64,000 nucleotides of DNA from Bullera alba (taxonomy: Eukaryota; Basidiomycota; Tremellomycetes; Tremellales; Bulleraceae), in NCBI GenBank assembly GCA_001600095.1, contig BCIX01000003.1, forward strand, positions 1,364,001 to 1,428,000, read 5' to 3'. Both the position numbers and the translations under genes were made by a program. Positions 1-13,217 of the stretch are shown here, piece after piece. A model generated the notes under the pieces. It was not told the DNA's origin. It made no database searches and saw nothing but the letters and a program-made list of their open reading frames with translations. Position 1 is the first letter of the stretch, and each line of letters begins with the position of its first letter.

Positions 1-16
1 TCTGACCCGACTCAAG

Positions 17-131
17 GGAAGAGACCGATATCCGTCTTCAAGCGTCTTTGCGGGACAATCTAGCTTCCATCGAGGAGCAACTCAGCCCCCGCGTCACACC
101 TCTGCCTGTCCAAGCGACTCCCAGATTGTAG
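17..131 (+). CDS. 3' terminal exon of an unidentified gene (partial)
   Basis: The window opens inside an intron: a CTGAC branch-like site at 3-6 is followed by an AG at 15-16. An open frame then runs to a TAG at 129-131, giving about 37 residues. The peptide is charged at first (E/D/R-rich, with a short LRDNLASIEEQL stretch that could be the end of a coiled coil) and ends in a proline-containing tail. The splice-site context matches the confident introns elsewhere in the window, so this is probably the last exon of a plus-strand gene to the left. Function cannot be told from this fragment. Confidence 0.5.
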
Positions 132-293
132 CGCCGCTTGAGTCTGTAGTCCACACGATGAGAAGCCGATACCGGGTCTTGAGCTTGGCGAAATTTGCAA
201 GTGCGACTCATGTATGACTCGCTGTGACGCTGAATTGGCTCAACAACTTCGTCCCACCTCGATCCATCGACCAATAAACTTAGCAAACTAGCC

Positions 294-778
294 ATGCCAT
301 TCTCCAGCAGTCTGGTCAATGGATTCCAATTCAGCGGTAGTTCTAAGAGTAGTGGACTTTTGCTTGAGGATCCCGAAGAGACCAAGCGAATGGACGAAAC
401 GGTTGTAGAGTGGCTCCAAAACGGCCAGTTCGAGAACATCATCGTGAGTCTCCTTTCCAAACACTCCCTTTCCCGGGCAAGGTCTATGGTGATGGCTGAT
501 CTTTCAAGTAGACAGGCATTGTCAAAAGCCCAATGGCGCGTACCAACCCGGGAAGACTGGACAAACTCTCCGCAACATGGCCATGCGATCCGCAGAAGAG
601 CGTGAAGACGGAGACGGACCTCATCCGTGCCAAGATCGAGCTGTCGGAGGGCTCGAAGATCAAGTACAACAAGAAGCTCGTGGGAGACGGGGGGACAGAC
701 CCCACCGACCAAGTGGACTCGGTCGTCCAGCAGCTCAGAGAGTACTACACCGAGAAGCATTCCTCGTTACTCGAGTAA
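294..778 (+). CDS. Small hypothetical protein, two exons
   Basis: Exon 1 is 294-443 and exon 2 is 512-778, joined in phase 0 over a 68-nt GTGAGT...AG intron. The product is about 138 residues. I do not recognise the family. The N-terminus is serine/glycine-rich, the middle has an acidic-amphipathic stretch (DETVVEWLQNGQFENII), and the C-terminus is lysine/glutamate-rich and probably helical (VVQQLREYYTEKHSSLLE). No signal peptide or membrane segment is visible. The stop codon TAA lies inside a GTAAGT that could also act as a splice donor, so the C-terminus could be longer. The gene converges on the clathrin heavy-chain gene, whose stop is about 200 bp away. Confidence 0.5.
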
Positions 779-985
779 GTGAGTTAAAGGTATTGTCAGA
801 ATGGTCAGATGCAATGAGCAAATCCCGACACGGTCCAGCAAGCCCTCGCAACACCGCGTGTCTGATCTCATTTCATTCTGTGTCATAAGTCATGACCATC
901 TTTTGACTAGATGCCGCTATAGATCGCTTTGTGCCGGGAAAATTAGAATAGAGGGAAGAGGGGATGGCGAATCTCTATGTTGTGA

Positions 986-3900
986 CTAGTAGAAACCAGT
1001 AGGCTGACTCATCAGTCCGGTGGGCTGCGACATCATCCCATTGCCGTTCCCGTAGCCATTTTGCTGGTATCCCCTGGAGCTAGGTCAGACAAATGCTACT
1101 ATACACCCCGGCCGAACTCACCCTGGACCACCGATCATCAATCGCCCGCCGAGACCGGAACCCATCAGGGACGATGGCTCCTCCTCTGGCTCGGCCTTCT
1201 TCTGCTTCTCCAATAGATCCTTGAGCTGCTTCTCCATTGCGGCAACCTGGCGTCAGCGGGAGTTGCACTGCATGGACTCACCCTTGTCGACTGGTCTCGC
1301 TGCTGCTGCAGGTAGTAAGGCTTGGCGTAGTCGCCGAGACCGAATCGCCATGACTGACGTTAGCAATGTTACGAGAATATCGACTCACCATCTCCTCCAC
1401 AAAGTCCGGTCGAACGAGCTCGAAGCAGACGTAGAGGATGGCAGTAAAGGCATCCTTGTTGCCAATGGAGACAAAGTACCCGGCGAGCTCCTCCGCCACG
1501 GCGATCTGCTTGCTCGCGGCGGCAGTCTCGAGAGCATCCCGCCATAGTCGATCGGCCTTGGACAAGGCTAGCGAGTCTTCGTATAGGTTGTTCAACTGAC
1601 GTCAGCGAGTTCAACGATATTCTACTCACCCTATACAAGAGCGCGGCGATCCGCCTAAACTCGAGCAGTTCGTGCTTCTCCAGCCTCTTGGCCAACTTGA
1701 TGGCGTCGTACTGGTCAAACGTCTCGAGACTGCTCCTGAGCGTGACGTGGTCTTCCTCCTCGATGAGCAGGTCGTTGTAGGCCTCGTTGACGACGGCAAT
1801 GTTGAGCTTTTGCGTACCGACGAGGTATGGCTTGGCCAGGGGGAGGTGGTCCTCGTTTTGCAGGATCTTGACCACTCTGCCGTGGTCGAGTCGAGCGCTG
1901 AGCGCGGCGAGCAGGTCCGGCAGGAGCGTAGGCTGGAGTGAGTAGAGGTCGCGGGGGTATGACTCACCTGGTGCTGGAGGTAGAACGAAACGGCCTTGTA
2001 GGCAATCTCCATGTTGGCGACCTTGACGGCGACCTTTTTGAACTGGTCGTGATCCCATTCGCTTAGCCTCTCCATCATCGCGAGCGCAGCATTGTCGGGC
2101 TCATCTGCAAGTTAGCGCTGTCGGGAATAGTTACTCACCGTAGACAATGTACAGGAAGACGAGCTCGGGCCAGAGGTGAGCCTGCTCGGCGGCCTTGATG
2201 ACTTTTGGCTGTTACATGTCAGATTGGTCATCACATGTAGACTCACAATGTTGACTCTCTGCCAGAACAGCTTGAGGTGCTCCATGACTACACGTCAGCC
2301 AACGCCACCGCTATCAACTCACGCTTCTCCGGTCTGTACTTGGCGTACAACACGCTGAGCTCGGTGAACATGCCCTACATATCAGCACATGCCTCAGCAT
2401 TCACACCTACCATGTGGGCCCGCTCCAAACCCAGTCCACCCTCCATCAGACTGATGATCTCGTCAAAGTAGCCGTTTCGCTCGTAGAGCGAGAGCAGCGC
2501 CGGCAGCTCTTCCGCATGGACCTTTCGGTCAGCGCGGTTCGTCAAGTCAACCTACAATCAAGTTGAGACCGCAGATTTGGGCCAGTCGGAACTCTTTCTT
2601 GTCCACACACGCGGCATTGACTTGCTTCCACACCCTGGACATCAGCTATACCCCAAGATATTGACTCACTGAGTATTGCCCGCCTTTCTCGCGGCATCGA
2701 CGGCAGACTGGTTCTCGCCGAGGTAGATGAGCGTAGTGGCAAGTCGGGCCCAGTTGGAGATGCTGCTGAAGAGCAGTTTGGAGGCCTGGTACAGCTCGTC
2801 CTCGAAACACTTTTCTCCGACCTGCAAGATATCCGCGACGTTGGTCATGGAGAGGAACTCTTCCATGTCGTGCAGTCGATCCGTCTTGGCGTAAGCGTAG
2901 GCCAACTCGGTGTCGATCTTGGGCTCTCGAGCCGTCTTTCGGGCCATTTGCAAGAATCGAACCAGGTCGTCGTGCTTGCCGGCTCGGTTGGCAATCTCAA
3001 TGACCTCGGCAAAGTTGGATGGATCCTCGGCTTTGATGTACGAGTCAATGGCGTCCTTGACTCGGAGACCGTCGAGCTGGGCTTTACCAAGTCTCGACCA
3101 GACGGCCGGCTGGTTGATCTTGTTGGCATAGGCGAACCCTCGGTCGATCGACACCATGTGCTCCACCAACACGTTCATGGCCTCGGCGTGCATGTCGTGC
3201 TTCTGGTAGATTGTGAATGCCTCCTCGTAGAGTCCAGCCTCGGTGGCGACCTTGGCAATGGCGTTGACATCGTAGCCGGACAGCTTGTTGATGTAGCCCA
3301 TGACCTTGCCCTTGTCGTTCTTGATCGCGGTCAGGAACATGAGCGACTGCAGAGAGCGGTTGTCGCTGAACGGCGATGGCTCGATGATGATCTTCTCAAG
3401 GAGCTCGAGCAGAGGACCATGTAGCTCCATGTGCATGAATGCCTTGACCGTGACAGAGACGTCGTCTGGGTCGGTGCACTCTGGAATGGCCGTCGCGATG
3501 ACTTGGTCGACCAAAGCTCTTCGGTGGATACTCTCCGGGTCGAGCACTTGAGTCCATAGATCGACCTCTCTACGCTTGACCAGGTATCGAGCTTGGTGCT
3601 TGTACATTTGGTTGTCGTTGGTAATGTTGATGAGCTCGTCGTCGCAGAAACCCTTGGCGTAAGCGATGTATGCGAGGTATGGGTCTCGCTTTTCACAGTA
3701 TTTACCGACGATCGCCGGGTCGTACAAGTTGTTCTCCTTGAGGAACGCCTCGGGGTTGTTGTTCGAATCGATGGCAATCTTGGCAATCGCGTTGTAGACC
3801 GCGTGGTCGGTGGATCCTTGCTCGACCTTGTTGTTGAGCCATGGGAGGATGAGCTTGAGTCGGTTCCTCTTCTCCACCTCGTCCACGAGCTCTTCAATCG

Positions 3901-6900
3901 GGAAGGTACCAGTAACCGACATGAGCAGGTTCTTGATGACAGCCTCTTCACAGTCGACGTCGAGCAGACCGCCAATGACCTGGGGCGTTCTAGCCGAGTT
4001 GACCCTCTGCACGTAAATCTCGATAAAGTTGGTGAGGCCGTTCTGGTAGAGGTAGAGAACGAGGTCGTGCACAAAGTCAAACCGGTCACAGACGATGATG
4101 AGGGGGAGTTGATCAGAGAGTCGAGCCTCTTTGAGGAAGTTTTTAACCTTTTCTGGGTTGTAAAAGTTGGACTCTCTGGCGATTCGCTCGACCTCTCTGA
4201 TCTGTCCAGTTCGTGTGGCCGCTTGGATGTACTTGAAGTGGACCTCGGGGTCCTCGCTGAGGTTGACGACGGAGCCGAGGTAATAGTAGAGGCCTAATGT
4301 CAGCTTGATCATGGAACTGACTCACCATCAGAGCTCTTGAACTGTTCGAACAGCTCGATAATCTTGACCGGGCCGAGGAGGTCGGAATACTTGGTTGCAA
4401 TCTGCACGACAACGGCCAGGTTCTGTCGCATGTTCGACTTGAGCATCTCTTGCAGGCACGAGAGGGATTGCTCGACGGTGAGTTTGGCAAAGAAGTTGAC
4501 GAGCCACTGCCTGTCAGCGGAGTCGATCGTTGTACTCACCTCGGCATTGTACAGGTTCGTGTGAACGACGCATCGCTTGATGTCGTTGATATCGTCGTAG
4601 TGTTCGAGTGCCTAGGGTCAGCGGAGTCACAGATTTCACTCACCCTTTGCATAAGACCAGCCTTCTCGCACAGGTTGGCAATCCGAGGTCGGTCGTAGTG
4701 CGAGAACATTTCGTTGCCGAGAATAGCATCGGCAACTTGTGGCGCGTTGACTAAGTTCATCTCCAGCAGTCTCGTCTGCAGAGGCCCCTGCTCTGGCTTG
4801 TTCTCCTTAAGCGCGTCGAGGAGGAAGCTGGTGGCCTGCTGAATCATGTTCTGAGACATGAAGATGTCGACGACTCGCTCGAGGTCAACGAGGGGACCAT
4901 TCTCATCGTTGATGAGCTGAGTGGCGAGCTCGCTGGCCTTGTCTGGGTTGATCCGGACGAGTTGCTGAAGCAGCTGAGCGTAGTCTGGCGTGTATCCGAC
5001 TTTCTTCGAGTAGAGGACAATCTTGTCGAATTGTCCAGTCTCGGCAAAGCAAGCAACAACCTTGTTGGGGACGTTGGCCCGAAGGTAGACGGAAAGAGCG
5101 AGGTTCATGTCGGCCTGTCGGACCAAGTCTCCGAGTTCCTCGCTGCATTCGAGCTGATGTCAGCGGAGCGCTAGCGATATGAGCCTACCTTGCTCTCCTT
5201 CAGCCACTTTTCCAACAACTGCTTCTTGCCCTGCTGAATGACAGGTCGAGCGAGCTCGAGCGACTCGTACTTGTTGAGCTCGCCCTTCTCCAAGAGGATA
5301 CCAAAGTACTGGAGGATCGGCGACAGCGTGCCGGGAACGTTTGGCAGCTGCTTGAACGCCTCGATGGTCTGAGGTGTTCGGAGGAGACCCCGTGGCGAGT
5401 TTGCCGAAATTTTGGCAGCTTCTCCGTATTGCCCGTTCTGCATGTAGACTTGGTACTGCTGCTGAATGATGTGGTCGGCTCCGGGAAGGCCAGCCCGTGT
5501 GGCGAGCTTGATCGCGAGCTCGGCGTTGTTGAGAGATTCTGTTGTCAGCGGGTTCATCATGGATGGACTCACGCTGGACATATGGCACGATGGTGTTCTC
5601 GTCCACGCTAACGCTCAAAACCTGACCCTTTCTGTTCACTCCGATAATACCGTTGTGCTGCTCGTACTCGGCCGTGGTGAAGATGGTCTCTCCAGAGATT
5701 CGGTTCATGTAGATGCACTGACCAGACTCGAGGTCGTAGAGATGAATGAAGCCGAATTTTGTAACGAGGTAGACGATACCGTGCTTTGGCGAGACTTGCA
5801 TAGCCACGGGAAAGTCGTTGGTGGCTTCGGGAGGGAAGAACACGTCGACGGCCTTTTTCTGGAAAGGAGTGTTGGGTGCTTGATGGCCAATCTCGACAAT
5901 GTGGAGCTGAGAGTCAGCGATGTCCCACCTAAAGACGTACCTTGGCACCGGTGGCCGTTCTCACGGCAAACGAGAACAGCTTGGTGGGGTTGGGGCATCC
6001 TTCGAGCTTGATGTTGGCGAAAGCCGCGGCGTGACCCTCGATAGGCTGGGAAACGCCTCTCTCTATCGAGTACAGTTGCATTGCTCCCTTGATCTTGAAC
6101 GCGTTCTGTCCTGGCTGTCCGGCGGCTGGATTGGAGGAGATACCGACAAGGACGAGCCATTGGCCGTCAGGCGAGACTCGGTAGTTGATGATCTGGTTGG
6201 CATTCAACGAGGCATGTCGGTCAAAGACCTAGATGTCAGTGTAGTTCGAACATCGCGACTCACCTTGGTGGGCGCGGCTTGTCCTTCAATGACCTTCCAG
6301 TGAAGCACTTCTCGATCTGTGACGAGACCGAGCGTAGAGTCGTTGATCCATGTCCAGAAGCCAACATCCTCGTTCATCAGATGCGAGCCGAGCTTTGACT
6401 TTGTGGCCAAGTTGAAGACTTGCAGCTGTCGACCGGCTAGGAGGGTCAGTGGTATTGCGGGCGGGCACTCACATTTGAGAGCTATTATCTTCTCCTTCGG
6501 GTGCATGATCGCCGAATCGGCGGTGACTAGGACATTAGCCCCAGCTTCATCGTTGTCACTCACTTGGCCTTCGGATGACATTGTTCGCGTCCGCCAAGTC
6601 GACGATGACGACTTGGTTGGTGTCATTGACGGTTTCCCGACTGTGGTGGGTCAGAATGACTCTCTTGTGCTACGCGCGTACTCACACGCAGATGAAGTGG
6701 TCCGACTCCAGTGTCAGCGATTGGAAGGATATAGAGTTGGGTTGGATACCGAGAGCGGTGAGCTGGAGGGAGAAGCGCGGGGACCTGCGGTTAGTTGCTT
6801 TCAGGTCAAACAAGCTCTGATCCCACCTGAAGGTGCTCCGTGAACTGAGAATGGTCAGCTAAGCTCCAGGTATGGTGTGACCCACAGTGATAGGCTTGTC

Positions 6901-6906
6901 CGCCAT
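986..6906 (-). CDS. CHC1: Clathrin heavy chain
   Basis: Triskelion leg of the clathrin coat, acting in endocytosis and in trans-Golgi/endosome sorting. The start ATG at 6906 gives MADKPIT, spliced over tiny first exons to FTEHLQ and [14 protein letters not shown], the classic fungal/animal heavy-chain N-terminus. The N-terminal beta-propeller follows ([16 protein letters not shown], then the [22 protein letters not shown] region at about 6440-6270). After it come the linker and the long alpha-helical CHCR leg repeats, the largest exon being about 4290-2670. The distal end carries [20 protein letters not shown], then the trimerisation helix and a Q/G/M-rich tail ending PTGFY with TAG at 986-988. 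I count roughly twenty exons; total length is near 1,680 residues, as expected. It is divergent from the R-SNARE gene. No frameshift is visible. Confidence 0.97.
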
Positions 6907-7411
6907 GTTGTCTTCCCCTCCTCTTGTCTGTTATCTATCGAGGGGGGAGTGCGATTGTCGAGGATGGTTGCTCGATTACAGAGGGTGATATCGAGTCTCA
7001 GCTACAACTGAACACCTGGGTATGTATCTAAACACGACGAACAGTAGAGAATGAGAAGGATAGGAAGCGGTATGTACAGTGGTGTCTACGCGGTGACATG
7101 AGAGGTACGTGGTGATGGAACGGTGGACGCCGGGGATGAGCCGTGCCACGTGTCGGGATTATCCGGTGATTCAGCGTATAAGGGGGGCTCGAATGCGGTT
7201 GTGGCAGTCGACCAAGGTGGAGGTGGTCCACGACAAAGGAGCCTCTCAAGCTCGGGGGTCGCCTGAAAGGATGAGAGTGTCCGAGTCTAGACATGTTCAG
7301 CGCCGAGCACTATGACCTAGTCGAGATGGACGACATTGATGACAACGCTAACTTCGAGCTCCTGTCAAGGAAGGGATATTTTATGAGTCCGGACAAACTA
7401 AGCAGATAAGA
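6907..7411. other. Divergent intergenic region between CHC1 and the R-SNARE gene
   Basis: This 505-bp stretch separates two divergent start codons, so it should hold both promoters. On the plus strand, a 38-codon open frame starts with ATG at 7293 and ends at TAA 7407-7409, two bases before the chosen R-SNARE ATG at 7412. It is acidic near its start (DLVEMDDIDDNA). It could be an upstream ORF or untranslated leader. No in-frame splice joining it to the SNARE frame was found. Nothing else is recognisable. Confidence 0.5.
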
Positions 7412-8072
7412 ATGGCCGAACCATACTCGCCCGCCACCGAGGCGAAGCGATTCCGACACTCTGGCTCGGGGATGCCCGGTGTATCCGCTCGAGATGGTGA
7501 GTCAAAGGCGAATAAAACCTTGTTGACAGCGAACAGAACTTCTCCCTCCGCCAGGACAGCAGGGTGTTTACAGTCTCGGCAATCCATACGACCCTGAGCG
7601 AAAGGATTTTTACTACTCTGGCAACAAGACACCGCCCAAGGGGGACACCCGTCAGATGGACAAGATCAAGGCGACACAGGCAGAGATTGACAAGGTGAAG
7701 GATCAACTGCAACAGAACATCGAAGCGATCGGGGAGAGGGGTGCAAAGCTGGACAATCTCCAGGACAAGACGGGTGAGTCGAGCCGCGCAAGGCCCAGCT
7801 GACCTTAGACCTACTGATGATACGGGGTCAACAGTTTAAGAGTTCCGCAACGCAAGTCAGGCGCAAGATGTGGTGGAAGAATGCCAAGGTGAGTGATCTT
7901 GGTGGGTTATAGCTGAGATGACTAGTGGATGATATGCCTCGGTATCCTGCTCGTGGTGGTCATAGGCGGCGCTGTAGGCGGTGGCATCAAGGGCAAAGAG
8001 TACATCGAGAACAGGGTGGTCGAGACACAAACTGTGACTGCGCCCGGACCTAGCTCGACTGCTTCGCGTTGA
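7412..8072 (+). CDS. SNC1: R-SNARE, synaptobrevin/VAMP (Snc type)
   Basis: Vesicle v-SNARE. Exons are 7412-7496, 7537-7773, 7809-7888 and 7926-8072, giving 182 residues in one frame. After a proline/glycine-rich N-terminal region comes the R-SNARE motif: KIKATQAEIDKVKDQLQQNI, the zero-layer arginine in AIGERGAKL, then LDNLQDKT. The juxtamembrane RRKMWWKNAK follows, typical of synaptobrevins, then one membrane span (WMICLGILLVVVIGGAVGG) and a short luminal tail of about 30 residues, longer than in yeast Snc1. It is a C-tail-anchored protein without a longin domain, so not Ykt6 or Sec22. The expected partners are plasma-membrane or endosomal Q-SNAREs. Its stop is only 5 bp from the stop of convergent TRM2. 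The Snc assignment within the R-SNAREs is by general resemblance. Confidence 0.88.
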
Positions 8073-8077
8073 AATAC

Positions 8078-10160
8078 CTAGGTCGACAGTCGTAACACCG
8101 CAACGCTCTCGACATGCGCAGTCTGATGTCAGCTCCACACCATGCGACTGACTCACCTGAGGGAAGAGATCGAATCCCCGTAGAGACTCCAGCTCGTATT
8201 TGATACCCCGTTCTGTAGCTGTCGCCATGAACCACCCAACATCTCGCGCCTGCGTATGAACGTTGCACGAAACGTAGACGATGGTGAGGGGTTTGAATCT
8301 GATTAGCTGTTCGAGGAAAAGCTCGTCGCAGCCTTTTCGAGGGGGCTATACGTCAGCGCGATACGAAACAATCTCACTCACATCAATGACAACGCAGCTC
8401 TTCTCTCCGCTGAAGCCCTGAGCAGGCAGCCCTCCGAAGATGTCTTCTGCCTTGCCACAAAGCCATCGCGTCTTATCCCCAAGGTTGTTGATCTCTGCAT
8501 TCTTCTTTGCCGCAGCGACACTCAAGGGGTCGATCTCCACTCCAGCCACTTTTTCGAAATGCTCGCTCAATGTGATTCCAAACAATCCAGAGCCGCAGTA
8601 CGTGTCGACCAGATGGGTGGGCTTGAGCTCGTCCGAGATCCCAGCGGGGAACACGGCATCCTTGACATACGAGGTGAGCGGGACCAAGATTGAGTTGTTG
8701 TTCTGGAAAAACGCTCCAGCGGTAAAAGTGAACAGCTTGTCCCCCACTCGCTCGTAGACAGCCTCTTTATGGTTGGTGACGACGACGTGCTCGTCCTCTG
8801 GTATGAACGGGGTTGACGGGTCAAAGGGGCTGAGGGCGGAAGGTGTTGGCGCTGGTAACGAATCTCGGAGGAGGAGCGTTGCTGCACGGGGATACGTGAG
8901 GATGGTGCTGGAGTTAGCGATGATCTTGAAACTGGACTCACTCCTGCACTCGCTTCCTCTCTTCTGCCATCTTTCGGTTGATTATCGGCGCGGCAATAGG
9001 GCAGTCCTGGAATTTAGTCTCCTCCTATAATGAGTGACTCACTTCAATATCCAGAACCCCACTGCCGGCTTTCTTGTCGAACCCGATCCGCAAATTCCAA
9101 TTGATCTCACGCTTTTCGTCATCTGGCATCCACCACTTGCCATCGGTACCATTCTTCAAATCCGAGTTCAGGTCGGACTCTTCAGACGCCTGCGCCAGAC
9201 CTAAAGACTTCTTGCCTTGTATTGCCTTCTTGATCCTGTTGGGTGCTGCGTCAAAGTGCGGTGTGATCTTGGTCCTGTAGCCCCATTGCTTCGGACTGGG
9301 TATCGTGTCCTGGATCTCCGGAACGAGCTCGGCTGAAAGCTTGGAGAAGCGTTCGTAGGCGAGCTTGACCGTCCGCTTCTTATGTGCGAGCTGTAGGTGG
9401 TATGGCATTGGGTGGAACTGGCAACCCCCACTGATTCTCAGCCATGACTCCAGGTGAGGCAACTCACCATACGCCAAAGTACTTGCATCCCTGATCCGGA
9501 AACTTTCGCCTGTCGCCCTCGCCTCCTCGTGCCGACTCGTCATATTCCAAGATCTCCACCATGTCCGCGTTTGAGTGCATACGGTGGTGTTTGTATATCT
9601 TGCACCGGATCAGATCTCCCGGGTGCGCAAACGGAGTGATCACCGCCCATCGCTTGCCATTGGGATCTGTGTACAGTGATATCGAGTCGCCTTTCGTTAG
9701 CTCCGGTCAACTGTGTAAACATACCTGATACTGTGAAGGCGCCTGCTCGAATCGTAATCTCCTTGCCATGCTCCAGTCCTTCGGGAGCCTTCCATGCTGC
9801 TTCCGCGTCCTCTGCTATCAACCCGTCGACGTACTCCGGCCCTAGGAAATCTCGGACATCATGCCACATGATGTCCTCGTTACTGTAGGGCGTCGGCAGG
9901 GGATGCTTCTCCTTCCGCTTCCTCCTCTTCTCCTCGGCCTTGGTGCGTTGCGGCGCAAACATTGCTTTCGTCGCCGCAACTGGTATCACTGGATCTGGCA
10001 AAGTGGACGGCCCCGCATCTGTCCTGCTCCTCTTGGCCGGCGGAGAGTCGGTGTTGGTGAGCTGGTCGGACATCGTGGAGAAGCTTTTGATCACGGATAT
10101 TAGGGGTCTGGTGTTGACGAATGGAGCGGGTCGTATCCTCAAGACTGCGCCCAGTCTCAT
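8078..10160 (-). CDS. TRM2: tRNA (uracil-5-)-methyltransferase, TrmA/Trm2 family
   Basis: It makes m5U54 (ribothymidine) in the T-loop of tRNA using S-adenosylmethionine. The N-terminal half has a lysine/arginine-rich stretch and an OB/TRAM-like part (NGKRWAVITPFAHPGDLIRC). A CKYFG...CQFHPMPYHLQL segment split by an intron follows, matching the cysteine-containing region of this family. The C-terminal half holds the SAM motif DTYCGSGLFGITL, the acidic loop VAGVEIDPLS, VVIDPPRKGCDE (split by an intron at about 8385) and the catalytic-cysteine region IVYVSCNVHTQARD. TAG is at 8078-8080. Two in-frame starts exist: 10160 gives a basic, acid-poor leader ending SFSTM, and the second ATG is about 85 nt downstream (MSDQ). 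This suggests mitochondrial and cytosolic/nuclear forms. Confidence 0.93.
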
Positions 10161-10381
10161 CTAGTGTTGTGTAGACAGCTGTTCTGAAATTCTGAAATTG
10201 TTTTGACGAATGAGCTCGATCGAGTTTGAGGCCGCTGTTTCAGGTTAAAAACAGAGAGGATCAGATAAACTCGGCAACGCTCGCGTCACCAGGCAGCACC
10301 ATCTGGATGCCATCTATGGAGATCAGCAGTACTAGTCTCCTATCAGAGCTTTAACACCAGTATCTTATCCCCATCATCACA

Positions 10382-11902
<1,521 letters not shown>

Positions 11903-11907
11903 ATGCA

Positions 11908-13217
11908 TTACTCTCGTAGCAGGTCGTTAATGATTCTCGAGCATGTCTCTACGCCCTGCCTGACCTCGTCCGCATCTGATGCTCTGACCCTAGGCAGGAT
12001 TCTCCCGAAGAACCTGTCTGGGTGGAATGACCTGATGGTCTCTCTGAGCACTTTTCTAACGTCGCCGCCCTGGGCGTGGAGGAATGTCCGTATGCGATCC
12101 TTGGTCAGATTGTCCAGTGTGATCGGCTTGTATATTGGCCAGGGAATGTCCTCAAAAGCGAGCTGTGTCTCCTCGACCTCCCCAGTGCTGGTGATGCTGG
12201 TCCATCTAGCCTGATATCGCTCCCTCTCTTGCTGCAAGTCGTGTGCCGACTGTGCCTTTGCCTCTTCTTCCTTCTTGGCCTCTTCCAGACGCAGAGCCTC
12301 TCTCCGTTTCCGTTCGTGCCGCCGTTCGCGCCGCTCTGCCTCTTCTCTAGCCTTCTCCCGCTCAATCTCCTTTTGCAGCTTCGCCTCCTTTTCCCGCTCC
12401 CTCTGAGCGTACTCCTCCTTGTGTTTGAGCCTGTACATCCCATTGCGTATCCACTCGGCGTATTCCTCCTCTGTCATCCGTCCAATAGAAGGCACAGCGC
12501 CGCTCTCCAGTTCCCTCGCCACGTCTCGCTTTGACGACGAGGCCATGGGCTGTTTGAATCGTCGCGGTATATGTGGGTCGGCGTATTCGGCAAATGGGTC
12601 ACCCCTGCTCATCTCCTCTTGGGCCAGCCAGGCGAATCGCTCTTCTTCCTCCCTTCTCTCTTCCCTCTGCTTCAGCTCCTGCACAGCGGCTCTGCCCCTT
12701 CCACCCATCCAAGCGTAACCTGGAGAATCATCCCGCCGGCGAGCTTGTTTCCTCGGCGGCGACATGGACTCGGAGTCGCCTCGAGCCCGCGGTGGAGAGA
12801 CTGCATAACCATTCGCGCGACTGATCCGCTCTTGCTCTTTCCTATACCTCCTCTGCTCTCGTCGAAATACCCTCTCCGCCTTGTCTGCCTTAGTCTCCTT
12901 TCTATGACGTTGTCAGTTTGCCATTCAACTACCTCTGGCATAACTTACAGCTTGATCTTGGTCGGTCGAGGGACGTCATATTCTCCAGCCTGCTCTGACC
13001 CTCCAGCAGCAGACATATGCGAGTCACAGCTCGAGAGCAAACCCTCGAGATTCACGACCTTCGCAAGTCAGCGGACTTGGAGTCGGCTTAGCTGAACGAG
13101 AAGAAAGCTTTGGCAGAGCAGCCCTCAAATCTCAGAGCTGCGGTGAGTGTGGCGACACGTCGCCGGACAGGCTGTGAGAGATAGAGTACTCACGGTGTCG
13201 CCTCCGCTGCCCGACAT
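11908..13217 (-). CDS. NFKBIL1-like protein with J-domain-like C-terminus
   Basis: Exons are 13217-13194, 13058-12949 and 12901-11908, giving 375 residues. The start (MSGSGGDT) is chosen because the first exon splices in frame over a 135-nt intron to VVNLEGLL... and the rest; a later ATG at 13016 is also in frame. The middle is a very long charged helix, rich in E/K/R (EEYAQREREKEAKLQKEIER region). The C-terminus has FEDIPWPIYKPITLDNLT, then an HPDRFF motif followed by RILPRV, the conserved end of NF-kappa-B-inhibitor-like 1 proteins that resembles a degenerate J domain. Its exact role is unknown; family members have been linked to mRNA processing. A decayed copy of its first exons lies at 17.1-17.36 kb. 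Confidence 0.7.

Noticed and set aside
1369..2078. Minus-strand frames overlapping the clathrin C-terminal exons in other phases
   Set aside because: Only the frame with clathrin residues is continuous across introns; the others are shadows.
2870..4297. Long plus-strand open frames opposite clathrin heavy chain
   Set aside because: They are mirror frames of a highly biased coding exon and show no family resemblance.
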